Below are positions 58,009-64,000 of a stretch of 64,000 nt of DNA, piece by piece. Under the pieces are notes generated by a model. That model did not search any database, was not told the DNA's origin, and was given only the letters and a program-made list of their open reading frames with translations. Each line of letters begins with the position of its first letter. Position 1 is the first letter of the stretch. This DNA is from Patescibacterium sp964487795 (GTDB lineage: Bacteria > Patescibacteriota > Patescibacteriia > Patescibacteriales > Patescibacteriaceae). A program made the translations under genes and the position numbers. The stretch covers positions 248,001 through 312,000 of the forward strand of contig CAZASI010000001.1 in the NCBI GenBank assembly GCA_964487795.1, in the 5' to 3' direction.

Positions 58009-58797
58009 ATGAATTTTCTTCATTCCTTTATTCCCGAGCCAATCGCTCTCCAGCTCGGCCCAATCACAATATATTGGTACGGCATTATTATGGCCATTGC
58101 TATTATTTGTGCTTTGCTTTTAGCTTTGCATATCGCAAAAATCAGAAACATTAAAAGTGAAGAAATACTTGATGCGGCAATTTGGGCAATTGTCGGAGGA
58201 CTTGTAGGCGCGCGAGTCTACGAAATATTTTTAGAATGGGCTTTTTATTCAACGCACCCGGCAGATATTTTAAAATTGTGGAACGGCGGTTTAGCAATTC
58301 ACGGCGCTTTAATCGGAGGTCTGATTGCACTTTTTATTTTTATCAGAAAAAAAGAATACAATATCTGGAACTTGGCGGCAATAATGTTACCCGGCGTCGC
58401 CCTCGGACAAGCGATAGGCCGATTTGGCAATTACTTTAATCAAGAATTATTTGGTAGGCCAACAAATCTACCCTGGGGAATTGCGATTGATCCTTTTCAT
58501 CGCCCTGTAGGTTTTGAAACTTTTGAATTTTTCCATCCGACTTTTTTATACGAAGCAAAGCTGTTAATAATTCTTGCTTTAATTCTTTATTATTTTGCTC
58601 GCAAAAAAGATTTCCCTTGCGCCTATATTGTTTCTATTTATTTAATCGGCTACGGCTTAATTAGATTCTTTTTAGAGTTTATTAAAATTGACGTAACGCC
58701 AGTAATGATAGGACTTCGTTGGCCGCAGATAATAAGCTTACTAATGGTTATCTTAGGAATAATTATTATTGGGAAAGTAAGGAGTAGAGCGTCTTGA
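58009..58797 (+). CDS. lgt: Prolipoprotein diacylglyceryl transferase
   Basis: 262 residues, about seven helices. Signature ALGQAIGRFGNYFNQELFGRP (about 130-150) and the early YWYGIIMAI pattern. Transfers diacylglycerol from phosphatidylglycerol to the lipobox cysteine of prolipoproteins. Ends in the -35 of the groES promoter. Confidence 0.95.
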   Translation: MNFLHSFIPEPIALQLGPITIYWYGIIMAIAIICALLLALHIAKIRNIKSEEILDAAIWAIVGGLVGARVYEIFLEWAFYSTHPADILKLWNGGLAIHGALIGGLIALFIFIRKKEYNIWNLAAIMLPGVALGQAIGRFGNYFNQELFGRPTNLPWGIAIDPFHRPVGFETFEFFHPTFLYEAKLLIILALILYYFARKKDFPCAYIVSIYLIGYGLIRFFLEFIKIDVTPVMIGLRWPQIISLLMVILGIIIIGKVRSRAS

Positions 58798-58856
58798 CAT
58801 AGGGTGTTTAAAGTAATAACATAGAGCTGTTAGCAGTCTAATATTGTGACTGCTAA
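58794..58856 (+). promoter_or_regulatory. groES promoter with CIRCE-like operator
   Basis: TTGACA (58794-58799), 17 bases, TAACAT (58817-58822), then TTAGCAGTC (58830-58838), 9 bases, GACTGCTAA (58848-58856). The 9-9-9 layout is that of CIRCE (TTAGCACTC/GAGTGCTAA) with one symmetric change. Confidence 0.85.
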
Positions 58857-58869
58857 TTAACGAAATAAT

Positions 58870-59166
58870 ATGAATTTAAAACCACTTGGAGACTATGTTC
58901 TTATTCGTCCGATTGAAGACGAAGCTGTTACGAGCTTTGGCTTAGTGTTACCGGCGAATATGGAGAACAAAGATAAAATTAAAAAAGGCGAAGTAATCGC
59001 CGTTGGTCCGGGTAAACGATTAGAGAGCGGAGCAATTTCTCCCATCTCAGTGTCAGTCGGAACAAAGGTTATGTATAAGGAAGGTTGGTCAGTAGAAAAG
59101 ATTAAAATTAACGGCGTTGAACATCCGATTGTGCAAGAACAAGATTTAATGATGATTATTGAATAA
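58870..59166 (+). CDS. groES: Co-chaperonin GroES
   Basis: 98 residues, the usual length. NLKPLGDYVLIRPIEDE, the mobile loop TSFGLVLPANM, and VIAVGPGKRLESG. Caps the GroEL ring. First gene of a two-gene heat-shock operon controlled by a CIRCE-like site. Confidence 0.97.
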   Translation: MNLKPLGDYVLIRPIEDEAVTSFGLVLPANMENKDKIKKGEVIAVGPGKRLESGAISPISVSVGTKVMYKEGWSVEKIKINGVEHPIVQEQDLMMIIE

Positions 59167-59170
59167 CTAT

Positions 59171-60802
59171 ATGCCTAAACAAATTATTTTTGGAGAAGAA
59201 GCCCGTGCGGCTCTAAAGCGCGGCGTTGATCAACTTGCTAACGCGGTAAAAGTTACACTCGGCCCCAAGGGACGCAATGTTGTTATTGGAAAATCCTATG
59301 GCGGTCCGGTTATTACTAAAGACGGAGTGAGCGTAGCTAGAGAAGTTGAATTAGAAGATGCGTATGAAAATATTGGTGCAGATATTATTAAAGAAGCTGC
59401 CTCTAAAACTAATGACGCGGCCGGCGACGGAACAACAACTGCAACAGTGCTCGCACAAGCGATGATCACCGAAGGCTTAAAACTTGTTTCCTCCGGCGTC
59501 AGCCCGATTGAAATTCGTCGCGGCGTTGAAGAAAAAGTTGCTCAAGTTGTTGAACACTTAAAAAAGATTTCTAAAAAGATTTCCTCTAAAGAAGAAATCG
59601 CTCAGGTTGCTTCAATCAGCGCTAATGACAAAGAGATTGGAAATATTATTGCGGAAGCCATGGAGTCCGTCGGCAATGAAGGTGTTATTACTATTGAAGA
59701 AGGACAATCGTTCGGCGTTGAAAAAGAAGTTGTTGAAGGCATGCAATTTGATCGCGGCTATGTTTCTCCGTATATGATTAGTAACGCCGAATCAATGAAA
59801 GCTGAAATGTCAGATCCTTATATTTTAATTACTGATAAGAAAATTGTCGGCATTCAAGAGATTTTGCCACTACTTGAAAAAGTAGTTCAGTCCGGTAAAA
59901 AAGATATTGTTATTATTGCCGATGAAATTGAAGGCGAAGCCTTAACGACTTTTATTTTGAATAAGATGCGCGGTACTTTTAATGTCTTAGGTATTAAGGC
60001 TCCGGCTTTCGGTGATCGTCGCAAAGCAATGTTAGAGGACATTGCGATTTTAACTGGCGCAAAAGTTATTTCTGAAGATATGGGGCTTAAACTTGAAACT
60101 ACAGAATTAACAGATTTAGGACAAGCGAGAAAAGTAGTAGTAGCAAAGGATTCTACGACCATTGTTGATGGCGCCGGATCTAAGGACGCAATTAAGACGC
60201 GTGTTGAACAGATTAGAAAAGAAATTGAATTATCTGATTCTGACTATGATAAGGACGCTTTGAAAAACCGTATGGCCAAGTTGTCAGGCGGAGTTGCCGT
60301 TATTAAAGTTGGTGCTGCTACCGAAACAGAAATGAAAGAAAAGAAAGATCGTATTGAAGATGCACTTAATGCAACGCGCGCCGCTGTTGAAGAAGGAGTG
60401 GTGCCGGGCGGAGGCTTGGCGCTCGCTATGGCCGCTAATGCCTTTAAAGAATTAACGGATGCTAAAGATGATTCAATTGGCGCGAAGATTGTAGACGCCG
60501 CCATTTTAGAGCCAATAAAACAGATTGCGGCGAACGCCGGACAAGATGGCTCGCTTGTTCTCTACAACATCATGAAAGAAAATAAAGGCAATTCTTCGTT
60601 TGGCTATAATGCAGCGACGGACACTTTTGAAGATATGATTGAAGCAGGAATTATTGATCCGACTAAAGTTGTGCGCTCGGCGTTAGAGAACGCAACTTCC
60701 GCGGCTTTGATGTTCCTCACTACTGAAACAGTTATTGCCGATAAGCCTGAGAAGAAAGATGACAATCATACTCACGCCGGAATGAATCCGGGGATGATGT
60801 AA
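59171..60802 (+). CDS. groEL: Chaperonin GroEL
   Basis: 543 residues from the ATG at 59171, 4 bases after groES; an in-frame TTG at 59159 is rejected. Standard motifs: VTLGPKGRNVVIGKSYG, DGVSVAREVELEDAYENIGADIIKEAASKTNDAAGDGTTTATVLAQAMI with the ATP-binding DGTTT, and the C-terminal NPGMM. ATP-driven folding chamber with GroES. A repeat begins at its stop codon. Confidence 0.98.
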   Translation: MPKQIIFGEEARAALKRGVDQLANAVKVTLGPKGRNVVIGKSYGGPVITKDGVSVAREVELEDAYENIGADIIKEAASKTNDAAGDGTTTATVLAQAMITEGLKLVSSGVSPIEIRRGVEEKVAQVVEHLKKISKKISSKEEIAQVASISANDKEIGNIIAEAMESVGNEGVITIEEGQSFGVEKEVVEGMQFDRGYVSPYMISNAESMKAEMSDPYILITDKKIVGIQEILPLLEKVVQSGKKDIVIIADEIEGEALTTFILNKMRGTFNVLGIKAPAFGDRRKAMLEDIAILTGAKVISEDMGLKLETTELTDLGQARKVVVAKDSTTIVDGAGSKDAIKTRVEQIRKEIELSDSDYDKDALKNRMAKLSGGVAVIKVGAATETEMKEKKDRIEDALNATRAAVEEGVVPGGGLALAMAANAFKELTDAKDDSIGAKIVDAAILEPIKQIAANAGQDGSLVLYNIMKENKGNSSFGYNAATDTFEDMIEAGIIDPTKVVRSALENATSAALMFLTTETVIADKPEKKDDNHTHAGMNPGMM

Positions 60803-60846
60803 GACCTCACCCTAACCCTCTCCATCCTTGATGGAGAGGGAATAAA
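60800..60846 (+). repeat. Solo copy of the DUF559-associated repeat
   Basis: TAAGACCTCACCCTAA, then CCCTCTCCATC (60816-60826), CTT, GATGGAGAGGG (60830-60840), a perfect 11-bp stem. Its first three bases are the groEL stop codon. Equivalent to the left end of the element at 62166. Confidence 0.8.
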
Positions 60847-60847
60847 G

Positions 60848-60868
60848 AGCCCAGAAATGGGCTTTTTT
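60848..60868 (+). terminator. groEL operon terminator
   Basis: AGCCCA (60848-60853), GAAA, TGGGCT (60858-60863), then T run. Confidence 0.85.
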
Positions 60869-60950
60869 GGTATATATATTGACAAAAATGGATAAAAATG
60901 CTAATTTATTAGATTGTAAATTAACAAATAAATTAAAATAGGAGCATATA

Positions 60951-61538
60951 ATGAATAAAAATTTTAACGAAGTCATTCAACTTTCCGAATCAATACAGAT
61001 TCCTAAGCTTGGTTTGATCAAGCTAAAAGATTTTTTCAAAGAAAAAATTGATAATTTAGTTCTCTGGAACTATACAGTTATTGATTACTTGGTGTCTCTT
61101 GTTCCAGAAAGCTACGCTCTCAACGAAAATGAATGCGAGCTCTTTCTGCCACTGAACAAAGATCACATGTGTATTGAAGAAATATTGCCGTATATTAACG
61201 AGACTGTTATTGATCTAAATACAGATGCGGGAGTAAAGGAAGCAGGAAGACGACTTACTATTCTCGCGTATCTTCTGTCTTTACCGGGTGGTACAACAGA
61301 AGGAGCAAGGGTCCTACATTCTGGTGGTTGCAATACATACATCGGATATTTCCGCTTTCCAAATAATAAAATTTACGGTTTTTCTATTTATTATAAAAGT
61401 GAAGGAGGCGAAAATGGTGCATGGTGGTTTGGAAAGATGGATAATCAGTATAAAAATCCGGGAGCATTTTGGTTTGCCTTTTCTCCGGAATTACAAACAA
61501 AAGTAAATTCAAGCTGGTATATAAAAAATAAAGCTTAA
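60951..61538 (+). CDS. Unknown protein, single-gene unit
   Basis: 195 residues from an ATG 7 bases after TAGGAG. TTGACA (60879-60884), 17 bases, TAATTT (60902-60907) gives a promoter. Mixed fold with a glycine-rich SIYYKSEGGENGAWWFGKMDN near the C-terminus, no membrane segment or signal. No family recognised. The secreted protein gene follows after 20 bases. Confidence 0.55.
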   Translation: MNKNFNEVIQLSESIQIPKLGLIKLKDFFKEKIDNLVLWNYTVIDYLVSLVPESYALNENECELFLPLNKDHMCIEEILPYINETVIDLNTDAGVKEAGRRLTILAYLLSLPGGTTEGARVLHSGGCNTYIGYFRFPNNKIYGFSIYYKSEGGENGAWWFGKMDNQYKNPGAFWFAFSPELQTKVNSSWYIKNKA

Positions 61539-61558
61539 CAAACAAGAAAGGGTCAATC

Positions 61559-61990
61559 ATGAAAAAAGTTATCTTTGTTTTGGCATTAATATACTGCCTG
61601 ACAAGTATCAACTCTGTCTTTGCACAGAATCTCGGAGAAACAGATTCGACAAATATTCAAAAGATTCATTTGAGAAACTGGAGTGATTCAACGTTTATTG
61701 TTGCGTATGTTGATGTTTGGGGAGTAACTCACACAGATACGCTTAAACCCGGTGTTACATTCGAAAAGTATATTAAATTCGATGATAGCAACCGACACGC
61801 CACCAAGTTCTTAATGGCAACTCTTACCATGCTTTATGCTCCGGAAGTAGTTTGGCAGATGTGGAGCGCTGGATGGCATGGATATACGGAAGTATGGAAT
61901 ATATATACTTGGCATGAAGATAAGAATAAAAAGAATAAAGAAGATAAATATAACAAAGAACCATATCTAAAAAAATCCGGATATTGGTAG
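61559..61990 (+). CDS. Secreted protein of unknown function
   Basis: 143 residues. Signal peptide about 1-22 ending NSVFAQN; AAAGG lies 8 bases before ATG. The mature part has beta strands (FIVAYVDVWGVTHTDTLKPG) and a Trp-rich core (WQMWSAGWHGYTEVWNIYTW), then a basic C-terminal tail. Like the protein at 48631, it has the shape of exported proteins common in Bacteroidota, unexpected here. No family recognised. Confidence 0.6.
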   Translation: MKKVIFVLALIYCLTSINSVFAQNLGETDSTNIQKIHLRNWSDSTFIVAYVDVWGVTHTDTLKPGVTFEKYIKFDDSNRHATKFLMATLTMLYAPEVVWQMWSAGWHGYTEVWNIYTWHEDKNKKNKEDKYNKEPYLKKSGYW

Positions 61991-62017
61991 TTTGAAAGTA
62001 AAAAAATTGTTCATTAG

Positions 62018-62048
62018 AAGAGAGGTTGAAATAACAGCCTCTTTTTTA
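62018..62048 (+). terminator. Terminator
   Basis: AGAGG / CCTCT with a 12-base loop, then a long T run. Confidence 0.6.
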
Positions 62049-62049
62049 T

Positions 62050-62123
62050 TTGCCAAATTTTTTTCCTATGTTATAATCAGTTCATAATATAACCTCTCCT
62101 GAATCCGGAGGGGTTATTTTTTT
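62050..62123 (+). ncRNA. Promoter followed at once by a terminator (short RNA candidate)
   Basis: TTGCCA (62050-62055), 16 bases, TATAAT (62072-62077), then ATAACCTCTCC (62089-62099) and GGAGGGGTTAT (62107-62117) around a 7-base loop, one G-U pair, and a T run. Transcription would give an RNA of about 38 bases. Could be a leader attenuator for the DUF559 gene. Confidence 0.45.
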
Positions 62124-62165
62124 GTGTCATCTCAGTGTTTAGTGTTGCGTCAGAATCCCTCTCCC

Positions 62166-62633
62166 TTTAAGACCTCACCCCCTCACCCCTCTCCAACCTT
62201 GTTGGAGAGGGGAACTTATTATTAAATATTTTTATGAAATATAAAAATACCTTAATTGCAGCGAGGGAGTTTCGAAAATTTCCAACAAAAGCTGAAAGAA
62301 TGTTATGGGAAGCACTGCGTAAACGCCAGTTTTTAAATCTAAAATTTAGACGTCAACACGTTATAGAAGGTTTTATCCTTGATTTTTATTGTCCGTCATT
62401 AAAGTTTGGAATTGAGCTAGATGGATTAGTACATTACCGAGAGGAAAATCGTAATTATGATCAAGAAAGAGACGCTGTAATTAAAAGATATGGTGTGACT
62501 GTCTCCCGGATTGAAAATAAGGCGATTGAAATGGCTTTGCCGGCAGTTTTGCGAGCGCTTGAGTTTGCTTTAAAAAATAAACCCTCTCCAACAGGGTTGG
62601 AGAGGGTGGCCGAAGGCCGGGTGAGGTCTTAAA
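62166..62633 (+). mobile_element. Palindromic-repeat unit carrying a DUF559 nuclease gene
   Basis: Perfect 15-bp terminal inverted repeats TTTAAGACCTCACCC (62166-62180) and GGGTGAGGTCTTAAA (62619-62633). Inside each is a perfect 12-bp hairpin: CCCCTCTCCAAC/GTTGGAGAGGGG (62186-62212, loop CTT) on the left and ACCCTCTCCAAC/GTTGGAGAGGGT (62581-62607, loop AGG) on the right, plus GGCC-GAA-GGCC at 62608-62618. Total 468 bp. Solo copies of the left end occur at 60800 and, degenerate, at 33215. No transposase in it; mobility in trans is inference. Confidence 0.65.
62234..62632 (+). CDS. DUF559 family nuclease (VSR-like fold)
   Basis: 132 residues. KFPTKAERMLWEALRKRQFLNLKFRRQHVIEGFILDFYCPSLKFGIELDGLVHY gives the PD-(D/E)XK-like Asp and E-x-D of DUF559, a very-short-patch-repair-like endonuclease fold. 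The last 17 residues (PSPTGLERVAEGRVRS) are encoded by the right-hand repeat, so the repeat supplies both the stop and the tail. Often found in bacterial genomes as a single gene; biological role not established. Enclosed by the inverted repeats of the unit at 62166-62633. Confidence 0.9.
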   Translation: MKYKNTLIAAREFRKFPTKAERMLWEALRKRQFLNLKFRRQHVIEGFILDFYCPSLKFGIELDGLVHYREENRNYDQERDAVIKRYGVTVSRIENKAIEMALPAVLRALEFALKNKPSPTGLERVAEGRVRS

Positions 62634-62645
62634 AATCTTAAATCT

Positions 62646-64000
62646 ATGTCATCAAAAATCTTTTCCGCCGCTGTTGTCGGCCTGGAAGCAGAAATCGTCG
62701 AAGTCGAAGCTGAAACCGGCGGCGGTGAACTCGGATCGTTTGCAATTGTCGGTTTACCCGATATTGCCGTTAACGAATCTAAAGAACGCGTGCGCTCTGC
62801 CGTTCGCAATTCCGGTTTAGAATTTCCTAAATTAAAAGTCACCGTTAATCTTGCGCCAGCCGATCTTAGAAAACAAGGTCCAAGTTACGATTTACCGATT
62901 GCGGTGAGTGTATTAGTTGTCGGGACAAAGTTAGTTCCAAAAATTGCTTTAAATCGTTGCGTATTTATTGGTGAGCTCGCTTTATCCGGCGTTGTTCGCC
63001 CTGTCTCGGGAATTTTATCTACGGCGATTAGGGCGCATGAAGCGGGTTTCGCAACAATTTTTGTGCCGGCGGAAAATGCTGCCGAAGCAAAACTAGTTAA
63101 AGATATTGATGTGCGTCCCGTCGCACACCTGCGAGATTTAATCGCGCATATCTCGGGTCTTGAAGAAATCGAAAGCTATCCGGCAAAAGAACTATCGTTT
63201 GATGATATTGATAGCGCTTTTGATTTTATTCATGTGCGTGGGCAAGAATATGCAAAACGCGCTTTTGAAATCGCGGCGGCCGGCGCTCATAATATGTTAA
63301 TGTCTGGCCCGCCCGGTTCAGGAAAAACCTTACTCGCTCGCTCTATGCCTTCGATTTTGCCGCGTCTTAGTTTGCATGAAGCGCTAGAGATTACAAAAAT
63401 TTATAGTGTCTCCGGACGATTGCAGCCGGGACTCGGTTTAATTCGCGAACGTCCTTTCCGCAGTCCGCATCATACTGCTTCCGGAGCAGCGCTCGTCGGC
63501 GGCGGAACTTGGCCAAGACCAGGAGAAATATCACTCGCACATCGCGGTGTACTTTTCTTAGATGAATTTGCTGAATTTCCTCGTCCGGTCTTAGAAAATT
63601 TACGCCAACCTTTGGAAGACGGTGTTGTCTCAATCTCTCGCGCCGCCGGACAATTGGTATTTCCGGCAAAATTTATGTTGGTAGCGGCAATGAATCCTTG
63701 TCAGTGCGGGTATTTAGGTGACGGAGAAAAACACTGCGTATGTTCGCCTGCGCAAATCATTGCGTATCGCAAGCGAATCTCCGGCCCAATCTTAGATCGT
63801 ATTGATTTACATATTGAAGTGCCGAGATTGTCTTTTGAGAAACTCGAAGGTGAACCTGAAGGTGAAAATTCTGCTGAGATTAAAGTTCGAGTTGAGGCCG
63901 CTCGAGCTATTCAAACCGAACGTTTCAAAGATCTGCGTTTTGTGTCTAACGGAGAGATGTCATCGGTCGCCGTACGAGAGTTTTGTCGTCTTGATGCTGA
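62646..64000 (+). CDS. comM: ComM/YifB-family magnesium-chelatase-like AAA ATPase (partial, runs off the window)
   Basis: Begins MSSKIFSAAVVGLEAEIVEVEAE at 62646 and is still open at the window edge (451 codons seen). N-terminal ChlI-like domain (GLPDIAVNESKERVRSAVRNS), LonC-like segment (VNLAPADLRKQGPSYDLPIA), then the AAA+ core with GPPGSGKTLLARS, RPFRSPHHTASGAALVGGG, LFLDEFAEF and the zinc-type CQCGYLGDGEKHCVCSPAQI. A hexameric helicase that extends branch migration during natural transformation. Starts 12 bases after the DUF559 unit. Confidence 0.95.
   Translation, partial: MSSKIFSAAVVGLEAEIVEVEAETGGGELGSFAIVGLPDIAVNESKERVRSAVRNSGLEFPKLKVTVNLAPADLRKQGPSYDLPIAVSVLVVGTKLVPKIALNRCVFIGELALSGVVRPVSGILSTAIRAHEAGFATIFVPAENAAEAKLVKDIDVRPVAHLRDLIAHISGLEEIESYPAKELSFDDIDSAFDFIHVRGQEYAKRAFEIAAAGAHNMLMSGPPGSGKTLLARSMPSILPRLSLHEALEITKIYSVSGRLQPGLGLIRERPFRSPHHTASGAALVGGGTWPRPGEISLAHRGVLFLDEFAEFPRPVLENLRQPLEDGVVSISRAAGQLVFPAKFMLVAAMNPCQCGYLGDGEKHCVCSPAQIIAYRKRISGPILDRIDLHIEVPRLSFEKLEGEPEGENSAEIKVRVEAARAIQTERFKDLRFVSNGEMSSVAVREFCRLDA

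Noticed and set aside
60244..60504. Open frame of 86 codons on minus within groEL
   Set aside because: Antisense to a highly conserved chaperonin region.
63391..63669. Open frame of 92 codons on minus within comM
   Set aside because: Antisense to the conserved AAA+ motifs of comM; no initiation signals.
1..64000. CRISPR array or cas genes
   Set aside because: No regularly spaced direct repeat with unique spacers was found and no Cas-like protein.

Overview
The window looks like a chromosomal segment from a Patescibacteria (Candidate Phyla Radiation) bacterium, probably Parcubacteria-like. Supporting signs are three tandem type IV secretion-type pilins, small membrane and secreted proteins of no known family, a compact set of housekeeping genes, many start codons with no Shine-Dalgarno sequence (often preceded by tat), tRNA genes without an encoded CCA, and ordinary use of TGA as a stop. 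Finer taxonomy cannot be read from the sequence alone.

Layout. 0-7.7 kb: pilin paralogues (minus strand), then two GT-C membrane glycosyltransferase-like proteins, a GT2 glycosyltransferase and a bifunctional PBP1 (plus strand), an envelope cluster. 7.8-12.8 kb: a replication and ribosome cluster with dnaN and dnaA on minus, diverging from rpmH-rnpA-yidD-yidC on plus. 12.8-13.4 kb: a 590-base gene-free stretch holding a chain of hairpins (possible structured RNA) followed by an AT-rich segment with DnaA boxes (possible oriC). 13.4-20.7 kb: tRNAs Cys, Ala, Arg, Leu and Val, a 3D-domain protein, YraN, bactofilin, a diacylglycerol-kinase-like protein, ClpP, L19 and an HD hydrolase. 20.7-26.7 kb: mostly single unknown genes with their own promoters and terminators, plus an SOS-like module in which dinB-DUF6504 diverges from a lexA-type repressor over a shared palindromic promoter. 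26.8-31 kb: tsaE and the rpmF-nusB-rnc-dksA-like-lspA operon. 31-41.7 kb: GH1 glycosidase, EamA transporter, O-antigen-ligase-like protein, pseudouridine synthase, tRNA-Ser, PQQ-type sugar dehydrogenase, NUDIX, DUF1428 and MsrA.

41.8-47.5 kb is an AT-rich, AGA-codon-rich accessory island: an AAA ATPase plus RloB-like TOPRIM pair, a MazG-like pyrophosphohydrolase, a GIY-YIG/DUF2075 helicase overlapping an McrB-N (DUF3578)-HNH endonuclease, and a solo GIY-YIG nuclease beside a palindromic repeat. It resembles a defence island, and the helicase plus DUF3578-HNH pair may be an undescribed restriction-like system. 47.5-58.8 kb holds membrane and envelope genes, an ECF sigma factor with a membrane partner, secreted proteins and lgt. 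58.8-60.8 kb is groES-groEL under a CIRCE-like operator.

62.2-62.6 kb holds a 468-bp unit with perfect 15-bp terminal inverted repeats enclosing a DUF559 nuclease gene. One solo copy of its repeat sits at the groEL stop codon and a degenerate one after the EamA gene, which suggests a REP-like mobile unit tied to a DUF559 nuclease. The window ends inside comM. Three short membrane-protein genes (31, 57 and 41 codons) were found by direct reading in gaps between the longer genes.
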